From positions 51,343-115,342 of the forward strand of contig JAKCWW010000403.1 of the NCBI GenBank assembly GCA_026260175.1: a stretch of 64,000 nucleotides of DNA, read 5' to 3'. The DNA is from Reticulitermes lucifugus. Its lineage: Eukaryota > Arthropoda > Insecta > Blattodea > Rhinotermitidae. The position numbers and the translations under genes are program-made. Shown one piece after another: positions 27,601-41,100 of this stretch; positions within the stretch are counted from its first letter, which is position 1, and each line of letters opens with the position of its first letter. A model generated the notes under the pieces. That model searched no databases and was not told the origin of the DNA. It saw only the letters and a list, made by a program, of their open reading frames with translations.

Positions 27601-29618
27601 AATCATGGTAATTCTTGCTCATCAACAGCAAGCAGACTTGCAGGGCAACACGTGGTCATTAATAACGTATTTAATTTCTTAATGTTACAAGTCACTTACG
27701 TGGAATCCACTTCTTTCTACCGGACGGATGGTTGGCAGAGATCGGTACGGTGGTTCTGAACGAACTTCCACTGATCCTGTAGCAGGGTTCACATTCACAC
27801 CCACAAGTTTATACTGGTCGAATGGGGGTGGGAGCTGAAAACAAAATTAATAATTTCATACGCTATGTTCATGAACCACAACTCTCCCACAGCCACTATT
27901 TTAAAACCTGTAAGATCATAATCAAGAATGAGCAACATACAGTTCACACCCCACACAGATAACACACTGCAACACATCAGGATGGTGTGCTGCACACCAT
28001 TCCAGACAGAGAAGCACTTGTCAGGCAGCAGCCATATTCTTATACCAAACAATTTCATACACAACAAAAAGCTGTCTGAAGTGATAAATGCAATGCTGTT
28101 GTTTTACAGTTGTATGGCACAGTCTGGACATAATACCCCAATAGATCTTCATAACAAGAGTAGGTATTTAAATTTTAGCACATGGTTCATGAAAAAAACG
28201 AGTATTATTTGAACAGAAAAATATAAAATTATGAAATAAACATCATTTTGTGGAAAATAAAACAGAGATGACGCATCATGTCTAAAAAATGCAGTAATTT
28301 CCCTTGTTGCTTAAATATCTAAACTGATTTCTAGGGGTGTTTTGTTACGTGCATTTACATTTCGCAATGCAGGTTATTTAAAAGGTTAACCTATCCAGCC
28401 ATGCATTTAAATCTGATTGTCATATTATCGGCTTCTCATGCAAGACAGAGCCATTAAATCTCCTTCATAATAGAAAATCCCTGTGGTGTAACAACGAGGT
28501 CACTAAATGCTGGTAAGCACTAAAATGAGAAACACTACTAACCCAGGGAAAACTGTAAATTATTATTGTATTAATTTTTATTAATATAAATAATTTGTAT
28601 TTGGATCTGTGTAGGACCACAAAAATGCATGCAAAATTCAGGGAACTTTTATATGAAGAAACCCGAAATCAGGACACTACTGTGTACGCAAAAAGCAGTG
28701 AAATAATGCATTCCAAATGTGTTTCCATATCAGCTGGTAACACAATTACAAATTACCTGATAAGTAAAGAGATCAGCACTTTGGCAGTCTGTGGTAACAC
28801 CAAAGCAGAAGCATGAAATACACTCAGCAGGAGACCTCGCCTCACTGTTGAAGTACCCTGGGCGGCAAACAGACGGCTGTTTGTTCACAACAAGAATGGA
28901 GTCGGGTACAGCAAACACAGAGCCTCTGTTGTTAATGGCTTCACAGCTGTAGGCTCCCTGGTCAGATTCCTGGCAACAGTTTAACAAAATGTAACACACA
29001 CTTTCTGACGAGAAGCAGTTGTAAATCTGTTATGTACTTAGTAACATCAACCTTTATCTGATCAGGTTGGTATTTAAATTTTAGTGCATGGTTTATGGAA
29101 AACATGAGTATTATTTGCTCAGAAAAAGATAAATTATGAAATAAATGGTATTTTGTGGAAAATAAAACAGGTTATGCAGCATGTCTTAAAAATTCAGTAA
29201 ATTTCTTTGTTGCCTGCATCTATAAAATGAATTTTAAGGGTGTCCTTTGCATGCATTCACATATGCAAACACAGATCTTTTAAAGGTTACAGAAAAGAAG
29301 CAGTTATGTCCTCATTCAAAGTAAATGTTCAAATGAGCTACAGTTAGCATAACATGAAATTTAACGGACTAAACAGTATTCCAGAATTTAAAAATCCCTA
29401 CAGCAAGGAAATTCCATCGAAAACATAATGCTGAAAGACATGGTTATATAAAATTTAATATTTTGGTTCCTGGAATCAGTGTGTTGCAGTATCTCATGAC
29501 TTACAGCAAAGTTAGTAGCACTAGCTTTCAATGTTATGTAAGTATAAAGGTGACTAAATTGATTCTCATATGCTTAGTCAATTATTTAATAAACAAATGA
29601 AACAGAATGAACGATAAG

Positions 29619-29664
<46 letters not shown>

Positions 29665-32600
29665 CAATTAATTTCAGATGCAGATTAAATTTAGAAAATG
29701 AATTTCATTCAGAATTATTATTGTTTCTTTTCCTCTCCAAGAACCAAAAAGAATAAAATAAATAAAACTATTATTTTAACCTTTAAATGACTGAGTTGGT
29801 ATTTAAATTTTATCACATGGTTTATGAATAATGTATTATTTCAACAGAAAAAGATAAAATTATGAAAGAAATGAAATTTTGTGGAAATAAAACAAAGATT
29901 ATGCAGCATGTCTTAAAAATGCAGTAATTTCCTTCTTGCATAAATATATAAAATGAATATCTAGGGGCTTTTATTACATGCATCTGCATATGTGAACGCA
30001 GTTTGCTTCAAGGTTAATTACGAATTATATGAATACGCTAACTGGTTTCACACTCTTAGGGAACAGCAGGAAATGACAGGACAACAGAGAAACTGTAAGA
30101 ATGTCTCCATGTACAGAACTGGATATGACAGGACACACACAAAACAGGAAATGACAGGAAAACGGACATACTTGAGGAACAATGCACTTCATGACTTTTA
30201 CCCTTCAGTACATTCTGTTACGTCATTAAATGAAGGACCCACTAAATGTAGCAGACATGGAAGAAACAAAATGGGGGTTTCAGTGACATAAGTGCAGAAT
30301 ATATGGTTAACATAAAATGACAATGTGAAGAAAGCATATGAGAACATAACAGAAAACTGGGCATATATGGGTGGGTAATATTAACAGAACAGGATGTGAT
30401 GATGTGGAACAATTTAACTTCCCCAATCCTGGGACTCTTGATGTCAAGAATTTCTTGACACCTTAACTAACTTTCAGTTGTCCAAGGAAGATATGTATTA
30501 ACGTGTTACACTCAACACTGAAATAGTGACTCTGAGTACCTGAATGTCAGGACAGTTCAATGTACCAACTCCCCCTACACTTGTCACAGAACACTTGCTG
30601 GGAAGGTGTCCCCAGTTCAACCTCCACACAACTTCTGGAGTTGGAACACCAATAGCTGTACATGTGATGGTGAAAACATCACCAATATTTGCCAGGACCA
30701 TAGGTGGTGGAGGTGTCTGGATATAGACAGGTGCTGTAAACAAATACACACAAATACAGTAGTTAACAGATACAGACAAAACAGTTCAGTGTGCTATTCA
30801 CATGTTTTGGTACAATCGTGGTTAAAGAAGGTTTGAAAAACAGACTTTTTGACACTTTACACAGAATTAACAAACAAATTTCTGCAAGAAAAAGCAGCTA
30901 CAGTGACATTCCAACATGAAGAATAAAAGTTGAGGTAAGAAAGACAATGCATCAGATGTTAAAAACAGGTGAAGTGTCTCCCCATAAGATGCTTTGAAGA
31001 CATGGACGGGGAGCAGAGATATAGCTCTGCTCTATCTGAATCTTGATGCTAGATGTGGATGGGTGGTCAACGCCACACACCAGCTGCTTTATCCCCAGGA
31101 ATAACCTGGTACCCATTGTATAGGAGGCTGAATGGGCCCCACAGCTGGTCTGGATGGGTGTGGAGAAGAGATTACCCCCACTGGGTTTGGAACCCCAGAC
31201 CGTCCAGCCTATAGTGAGTTTCTATACTGACTACACTCCCATGGTCCCCACACAATGCATCAAATATCACAACTAACTTTTAAAGTGCAAAGACCTCAGC
31301 TGGATCTACTAGACGAGGGCTGGTATAGCACAACACAACCAAACAACATCATGTTCCCACCAATCTATAATGGCTACATGTTTTCTTATATTCAGAACAC
31401 TAAACAAAAAGAACACAGCATACCATTGAAATTATTAAATAAAATTTAAATATGTCTATATGTAGGACTGACTTCACATATTACAATTGCTTGATAAACT
31501 TTGAGATTTTATTATCCTTGTAACTTTTACTTAATGACTTTACACAATGCTGGTTTATGAACACCTTCATAGAATATAAATATACTAATTCCAACTAAGT
31601 ATATTATATACACAAATGTACTGGGAAAGGCCTTTCTCAATCTCGTACCCCCTTTGACGTTTTTAACTTACGATTTCCCCTGGGATGGCATAAGGCCAAA
31701 ACTAGTAGCGATTATGTAAAAAAATAACTAAATTATAATCAAGTAACAGTTATGCTGATCATCAAAACTAACTTTGAACACTCCTGCTTCATACTCAGGA
31801 GGCTATGGACTTAAAGCTCAGCTAAGACCAACCATTCTAAAGGAGATATTTCATGGTTTTATTCATATACTCTATGCAAAGGCTAGAACAGTACCTTACA
31901 GTATATTATGATTGCATCTGTTCATACAATTTTAATTCATATTAATGTTCGATAAAGTGTTCTCGGGCAGACAGCCGCGTCAAATGATTGAGACATATAT
32001 CATTATAATGTTGTATATCTAATGTGTATTTCTCATTCAGTCAATACAAATTAACCTTTAAATGACTGGCTTTAAATATAAATTACTGTATCAGTGCTAT
32101 GGTATGGGTATTTAAATGTCAGCACTTGCTTTACATAAAGGATGAATATCTTGTGTACCAAAAAAGATAAAAATTATGAAATAAATGCCATTTTGTGGGA
32201 AATAAACAACGAATGTGTAGTATGACTTAAACATACACCAAATATTCTTACTGCCTAAATATATAGAACAAATTTCTAGCGATGTTACCCTGTGATTCTG
32301 GTATAAAGGACATCCATATTCTTGACCCTACAAATTGTGTCCAGACTACAAGATGCACATAAGGCAAAGGTTAACAAACCAATACATGTCACTGGGAAAA
32401 ATGTCCAACAGTTTTAAAACGTCTCCAATGTGTTTCAGTCCAACTGGGACATTACTGAGTAGTCAAACGCAATGCAACATATTACTTACTGTATTAGTAA
32501 ACATTACATAGCCTAAGAAATTACAAAGTACTGTCAAATAACCCAAGAATCAATAAACCAGCACACACAATACAGAAACAATAATGACTGTATTATTTAT

Positions 32601-35600
32601 GCATCAGTACAGTGCAGGTGGGAAGATGCATTACTGAAATAAAAAATGCACAAACAATATTAAAACATGAATTAACACGACCACACAAATACCTTCTACA
32701 ATGGCCGCCGCGAATTCTGTGCAACAAACCAATGATTTTCCAGCTCTCAAACAGAAAACTGCATTCCAAAGGCAAATGTAGAATGCTATGTGGTTGTTTC
32801 AGATTCACAACCCTCTTCAAATTCAATGTGTAAGGCATAATAATGGGCACTACTGTACTTACAACAGCCAACTTCATCAGAGCCATCTAAACAGTCACTC
32901 TCCATGTCACAATGGAAGGACCGTGGGATACACTGATTTCTTGATTTACACTGGAACTGATGATAACGGCATGGTGAACCTGTGATACAGTGAATACAAG
33001 CCAACATAAACTCAGACATGCACAGGACCTTTTTTTGATTTCATTTCTGTGTTACAATGCCATGTTTCAGAAGCTGGTTATCTATCTGTTAAGTAAAAGA
33101 AATAAAATTGCAATCTATTCTGACAGATCCTTTAGACCAGGGGTGGCCAAACTTGCTTAACGCAAGAGCCACATACAATAAACTTCAGATGTTTGAGAGC
33201 CGCAAGACATGAACAAATATTATACACACCTTTTTATTGTTACATGCACATTTTGTTACAAAAATTCTTAATTACATTTACTCACCATGAACATTAAAAT
33301 TACGTTTTAATCCAGAGGACTCTCAGTTTGTACCCGGTAAATAATTTTAAAGCTTGAAAATTTTTTATTTATCTTGTATATGAATTGTAATGCAAAACGG
33401 AGCTCAGCCAACATATTTCCGCGAGCCGCACATTATATGTCAAAGAGCCGCAGTTTGGCCACCCCTGCTTTAGACCAACCAAAATTTTTAATGCCGCAGA
33501 AAGACCCAGCTTCCAGAATGCTGTTTTAACAGAAAATAAAATCATGGAAGAACTCCACAATATATGTGCAAGTGTAAAAACATGCCTTGGCACACCTTTC
33601 AATGTGATAAGAAAAAATGAAGAGAACCAATTATCAGAGTGCCCCATTCAACTGTCTTCATACATAAGTCACACTTCACACACAAAATGACTGACAAAAA
33701 GAATTTAATGTAACTTACAAGTCACATAAATATTTTAATAAATACATACATCTGAAATAGTGTTGTATTCAGATGATTTCCTCAAGTTTCACTTCTCATA
33801 CAAAAATCTCTGAAGAATAAGTGTGTATAAGAAACACAACAAAAATTTCTCATACTGTATATTGTGTCCTGCTGTGTCATCAGCTTTGTGACGACATATC
33901 TGTATTTTCAACAAATGGACAATACTGGTGACGCTTGCAATAGGCCAAAGCACACACTTGGAAAATATCTGTGTATTCCTTCCTTCCTCAGGGTTAAAGC
34001 AGCTGAGGCATAAAGCTGATCACTCATCTCCTTCTATTAGTACCAAGGTTATGAGTGCATGGAGACAAACCTTTACTGAAAACTTTGGAATTATTGACTC
34101 TACTTTCTCAATATATACACTTTTTATGACCTTTTTGATACATAACTTACAATACTTCACTTTGAACTTTTCAGTTCACGGTATCAATACAAGAAAGAAA
34201 GTGCAATTACACAGAACAATAGCAAATTTTGCACCATATCAAAAGGTGTGTATTATGCAAGCATAAAGACTTAATACATCACCAGCATCCCTTGCAGTAT
34301 TAGTGAAGGATAATAAGCAATTTATATCGGCTCAGAAAAGGTTTTTAACTACTGAATCCTTTTATTTAATGAACAAATATTTAAATAATCAACATGAGAT
34401 AATGAGTGATGATAGCTCTATAAGAAAGGCATTAATAAATATTGTATATTTTTAGTTGTATATTGTCTACTTGTTTTGATATAGGGTTAGTGATTGTTTT
34501 CTATAATCGTGTTTTTTATAGCATTACAACTTGTTTCCTATCCAAAGCCACATGGCAGACTGATAGATCAATGGAATGTACATGTACATGGTGTGTGGGT
34601 GTGGGTGTGTGTGTGTGTACTTCCCCGTCTGCCTTCATGGTGAGCACTTCATTTACCTGAACAACACAACACAACACAACACAACACCTTTACCAAGCAT
34701 AGTGCACAGCCATACCTGGAGGATTTGTGGCACAGCTAATTTCATCAGATCCATCACCACAATCATCATCCGAGTCACAGCGCCATGTCTTCAAGACACA
34801 CTTCTTATTGTCACATCGGAACTCGTTCGGCTCACAGCCATGTGGATCTACAAAGGAAATATATAAATGTAACACAAGTCAACTAACACTTTCAGAGTTT
34901 GAAAAATAAACGATTTTTGGTGCCTTGCTTTGTTTGCCAAACAATATGGTAAATGAGTGAGATCTGAGGTTCTCACAGTGGCCACTACACACACTACTGT
35001 CTTCTAGGCATAACACCATGTAGTCTGATAGACATACACTGGTTACCTCCATCATCAAGATAGATTAAGATGACAGCGACTTCCTCTGAAATGCTAGTAC
35101 ACTTCTATCAAACTACATAATACCACAATCTTCATGGTGAATGCTGGTCATCAGATAGATAACTGATGTATTATTCCCACTAACAGTAAAATATTAACTT
35201 AAATTACTATACATGTCTTTGTAAGTGGTTTCTAAGATAGCATATAATTCCTAGTACCTAATTCTGTTACACTCATATGTATGACATTCCACCAGCAGGC
35301 ACACATACTCAGCAAAAACGTACGCCTATTGTGTTTCTCACAGAATGTCATTAATTATGTGTGTACCATCCACACACAACATGAAAACATTCCCTTTCCG
35401 TATGTCCATGTTCCGCCACATTTGACATACTTTATCTACAAACGCTCCTCCACATGCATTGTGTGGGCTTGATGGTAATGTGAATAAAACAAGCTTCCAT
35501 TATACAAACGAACAACAAAAAACATGGTCACTGACATTAACAAGGTGGCAATAGAACTTAAAGGTACAGCTCTTGGACCATACCCAATTCAATCCAGTTC

Positions 35601-38130
35601 AAATACTAACAAACTACTTTCTTTAAGCCATGTTCCCATGACTGGTATATCTGACAAACATGTGCCAATTGTGGATACTTGCCACATCATGGGAATAGTA
35701 CACCTGTACATATGTTGGCCACTTGTCCATTTCCCGCCGACTGTCGGTGAAAGTGACACAAGTCAAAGTAATTACCAATGTAATGGGAACACGACGCTTG
35801 TTGTGTTCAGTTCTGCACCATGCACAATTCATATTAGTTGCAATAACATCCTCCACACTCTTTGTGATATTCTAGCTTGTCACTTTCCCTGAAGTGCCTG
35901 CCAAAAATTCCTCCCATTCAAACTACATAATCAGAACACCATAATCACATTAATTCAAATACCATAACATGATCAGAGATGTAATAATCATAGAGTTCCT
36001 TGTTACATAACACCCCACCTTCTTCACTTCATTTGTTGTATTCATATATCACATTCCTCCCGAACACAAATAAATAAATAAAAGAGTTACCAAACAAGTA
36101 ATGTACAAGATTATTTCAATTTCACCAAATGCTGCTACTCACTGCATCTCAATTCATCAGAGCCATCAGCACAATCAAATTTCCCATCACACACTGCTTG
36201 TTTGCTAATGCACTCCCCATTTGAGCACGTTGCCTCATGCAGTTTGCAGGCTGTGGGTGGACGAGTCGGTTGTGGTTTGGCTGCAAGAATGAAATGAAGT
36301 TAGCTTTCACTTACAACGTAATGGGCCACTCTGAAAGAAGTGCAATTTATTTACGTGCCTGCCATACCCCTAGGAAATTCTGTAAATGTTTATGGTTTGT
36401 CCCTAACAGCAGCAGCAGAAGAAGAGTGCAACAAAAATAACAAAACACTTTTGTTACAAAATTTTTAACAACCATGTATCAACTCTCTATTCATCACCCT
36501 TCTCATAAAATGGGCAAAACAAGACACAATTTATAATGCTTGTCACAGTCTACAAACAGAAACTCGAATTTTACAAATTGCCCTCAGCGTCCAGTTAACA
36601 GACACTCTCGTTTTTTTAAGTACAAAGGACAAATTTATTTTCAAAATTTTTTAAACTTCCTCAGTAAATTCTGAAGACTATCATTTCACATAAACAAAGA
36701 TTTTGAACAGCACACCCTTTTGATTTAGAATGAGAAACGCTACTGCCCTGTAACAGTTATTAATTACGCAGCTCCAGACACCATTAAGCAAATGAAGAAC
36801 TGAAGTCACTATATCAACTGGAGTTACAGATACAGTAATGAGCAATGCAATGCAATGTAAATTATAATATCAGAGATGTGAACTTGCAATTCCAAAATAA
36901 TATTAAGACTATCTCAAACAGCATGCGGTACTCACCAGTTTATAGATGTAAGTGAGGCAAACATGGGAGAAAGAAAAACAAAGTACATATATATACTTCA
37001 CAATTCTAGTCACTACTGCGCTCAGAATACAAACTACAACACTTTATCACATAATTTTCAGAACTTCTAAAAGCCAGGTCATGGAATCAACACACACTTA
37101 TTTCTACAGACCAAAGTCATGTATAAAATGTAACAGTACTTACACAGTATTAAACTTACAACCCCTTTGCATCCCTATGGGGGATGGCCAGTACCTCCAG
37201 ACCTCTGGAGAGGTTTATCACCAGCAGTTTCAATAATAATTCAAAGGCATCTGAGTATGATCCCAACTCAGATCTATGTGCAGATTTTCTGCTCACAGAA
37301 TGCAACCTCCATCTATACCAAACACAACATTTTTTCGGCCTAACACAGCGGGGTAACAATCTAACCAATGAGTACCCCTAACCCAGAAAAGTATTTTATA
37401 CCCTCACCCAAATGGGCAGAGGTCAGAAGGGTCAACCCAGACCATATTTGGAGACACTGGCCCTTCAACTTCATCAGTCATGTGCTGTGTGCAATTCTAA
37501 CAACACAAGCACAGAGTCCAGCTGGCCCAGTGCTACATATCCTCAATACCCATACTGTCACCCGTGAGTTGAGACCTGGCCCCTAGCCCCACAGTATCGG
37601 GGGATTTAGAATCCCCTGTTCCATGATAATAATAATGTACATCACCATGGACATTCTTTACTCTGACTGAACAGGATGTTGGTAAACTGTCTAGGCCTCT
37701 GGTTGCACTTCTCTTATCCCAGCCTCAAGGAACCCAACATTAACAGCTGACTTGTTTTGAAATTTCATAATCACACCATCACTTTTGGTGGTTCTTTCTG
37801 AATGGATCTTATGCTGAATAATACAAATCTCAGCACCAACATGATGATTATATTAAACACATCGCACACTCACAATAATACTGTCAATCTACATAACAAA
37901 GCATGGAAAATTAGACTAAGTACCTTTCAGACATCTTTATGTTTCTCTTTGTGTTTGTTTGTTTGTTTGTTTTCTATGAAAAGTGAATGTGGATGTTTAA
38001 TTACTCTAAATGGAATTTTACTGTCATTATGTTGTACAATATATATATATATATNNNNNNNNNNNNNNNNNNNNNNNNNNNNNNNNNNNNNNNNNNNNNN
38101 NNNNNNNNNNNNNNNNNNNNNNNNNNNNNN

Positions 38131-38169
<39 letters not shown>

Positions 38170-41100
38170 ACAACATAATGAGTCTCTCTCTCTCTCTCTC
38201 TCTCTCGTGCGTACACACACACACACACACACACAGGGGTACCCTTGTTTCATGCCCATTTGTTTTAAGCCTTTCTGCTGTAATGCTCCTGCTACTTGCC
38301 AATTTACACCACATCTTAATTTACACTTTCTCGTTTTCAGTTTCATGCCTTTGGCTGGCTGTGAGCTCAGACGCTGCCGAGAGTGTGCTAAACTCATGAA
38401 CTCATGGCGTAGAACAGGGCAAGGAGGCAGTGTGCTCACTGTAAACAGCATCAGTCGCCATGTACTCACTGTTCAAACTGATATTGTGTGGTTTATTTAT
38501 TTGCCTTTACTGAAGTCTTTTTTCCTTTTGGTGCAACTATGCTATTAGGGATCCACTGTATACCAACCTACATAAACCACACTGACACACCCAATCAAGA
38601 AAAGAAAATGAGACTGATGAATTACACAACTCCTAAAATAACCAACATCTTACCTACCTATATTATACTGGCACATCCCTAACCTAACAGTAGCAAGAAT
38701 CTCAACGGTGGTAATAGAGTGACAGAATAGTAAAGTCTGTGAAAGTGAATTCAATCATCCATGATGGTGAGAACAACCTAAGGCAACTACAGTATGGAAC
38801 ATTCTACTGTCCACGACAAGCTACTAACTACAAACTAAGCAATCACAAGAGTGGGCTCCTAACAGCAGAGTTGAATATGGTGGAGCTGAATATTTATTCT
38901 TATGAAATGAGTGAGAAATGTAAATCTACATCCCCCCCATGCAGCCCCAATAAAAAAAAACAGCAGAAGGCAAACTGTATTGAAAATAAATTAGACATAA
39001 GAAATTGGCTCCATAAACATGAATGCACTGACAATAACTGCTGTTGAGCCAACAGCACAGCACATACAATTTGTGACAACGTTGATCAAATCACAGAAAC
39101 TCACCCTCCTCTAACTCTAACAAAGCAACTATCGCATACCCCAGCATCAACTGACCCCTCTCCCTCCTTCATCTCGAACAGAGCTACCACCAGCTTCCTG
39201 AAGCCATCTCATCCAGCATTTAACATAAGTGTACGCAACTTGTATACAATTCCTTTCCAATTTACATGGGCTAAAAATGAATACAAATCGATTATTTCTT
39301 TATTAATATCAGTAACACAATAATATAATAAGTATATGTATATACACCATATATGAAGAGGCTGTGTCATTGGTATGATTTCCCCCATCCCCTAACTATT
39401 CCATTCTTTCTTACGAGAAAATCATTTTTTATTTATGCCCAATTTCTCAGGAACACAACTGTGGTATAAAACAAAGGTTACCCGTACACAGCAAACATGA
39501 AGGGCTGATCAGTAAATAAATTAACTGAACAAAGTGTGCGTCACCAGATATGTTGATTGATCAGAAATTATGAATTCATAGTCAACATTTGCTCATTCTG
39601 CAACTTTTTATTCAAAATAACATTTTGGAATCTGTGACCACCAAGACGCTACTTCAAAGGACCAAAAAGATGAAAGTCACTTGGTGCCAAGTCATGGCTG
39701 CATGGTGGATGTTCGAGACACTCCCATACAAATGGCTGCAATAAGGCTGTGTGGGGTCTTGGCACAAAGTGACTTTCATCTTATTGGTGGTCAAAAATGC
39801 CAAACTGATGCAAAAGTTCAAGAAGCTGTCTCACAGTGGTTCCAGTCACAAAGACCAGAATTCTGCACTGAAGGCATGCATTCACTGATAACACATTGCG
39901 ATAAATGAGGGAACCTTCAGGGTGACTATACGGCAAAGTAGGGCATGGTTTTGTTTTCTCGTGAGGTAAGTTAATTTGAATAAAAAGTTGCTGGATAAGC
40001 AAACATTCACGACATACATATGCATACTTTCCAATCAACCCTCAAACAATGTACATGGGCATCTTTGGACAGTTTCTGGAACTCACTATTTGTTTTAGCA
40101 TACATCTACAAATCTAAAACTCCACAACATATGATATTCCTATTCTTGATAACTGTCAGCATGCACAATGATACCAAATTAAAGTAACAGTGCTATTTTT
40201 GATACTGATAAATCCAAAGTGCCTGCAGAATGTAAATTCTGTGGCTGTGTGACTGTACCTGGTCCATACACATCGTACTCAGAGTAAGGAAGAACACCAT
40301 ATTTTAACAGTGGGGAGTAGTCATGGGGTATGAGGTTTGAGCTGTGGGTGTATTTTGATGGGGTTATTATAATCCTCCCAGCTGCATGTAAAAAAAAGGG
40401 AACATCTTTAATCAACTATGTTGACCAGGATGGGTATAAAACTTCACACTCTCAGTACAAATATTACAGACTTCTAGGGTATGATGCTCTGCAGTTAGAT
40501 GCTGAAGTATCAATGTTATGAGGAACCTGCTGTCTTCAGTGAGACATGTGGAGAACACTGGTAGGAAATGGGGGGGGGGCAATTAGATTTGATGACCCAT
40601 AAATGGCTGCTTTGTTGATGGGAAAATCAAGAACATACATAACAGGAAGGAATGTGGAGAAAAAGCATTAAAAATCCACATCCACCTTTCTTCCTATTTC
40701 AACCCCAATGACAAAATGGCCTTTTTTGGGAACATCAAATCCCATTGTTTTGCTCACAGCCCCAGTCCTCATTTCTCTGTCTTGCTCACAGCCCCAGTCC
40801 TCATTTCTCTATGTCACATATCATTCTACCCCACCTGGCTCACACTTCTACACTGAAGATGTCTATCAAAACACAAGGCATCACATCCCAGAAGTCTGTA
40901 AACTCAATATTCACTAATATGAGGATGTCAAATCTCATGTAGCCTCTGTACAGTCTATTACTTTCCTGACCACAGTTTCCTACGAGTAGAACAGCAATGC
41001 ATAGGAGCCCTACTCTCTGTGACCTTCACATTAAATTTATTCTCTTCTTTCAAGTGGTTCACATCATCTTTTCATAAAGCAACAAATTCTGAAACTTGAA

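Larger units (their letters stand above)
28970..30539. other. Intron e12-e13
   Basis: 1.57 kb. Two MITE copies and an (AT)n run; a plus-strand ORF at 29992-30291 has no domain. Confidence 0.8.
30734..32862. other. Intron e11-e12
   Basis: 2.1 kb; a SINE at 31040-31250 and MITE copy 4 at 32051-32374. Confidence 0.8.
32980..34715. other. Intron e10-e11
   Basis: 1.7 kb; hAT MITE 33138-33467 and an (ACAAC)n run at 34661-34687. Confidence 0.85.
36281..40258. other. Intron e8-e9
   Basis: 4.0 kb. A repeat-like stretch at about 37150-37650 I could not classify, microsatellites and a gap at 38041-38235, and opposed mariner fragments at 39590-39990. Confidence 0.75.

Noticed and set aside
37150-37650. 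A GC-richer stretch resembling a LINE or SINE body
   Set aside because: No reverse transcriptase motif, promoter box or duplicated flanks could be read; left unclassified.
37802-38548. Long ORFs on both strands up to 248 codons
   Set aside because: They cross an (AT)n/(TC)n/(AC)n repeat and 76 unknown bases; open frame is an artefact.
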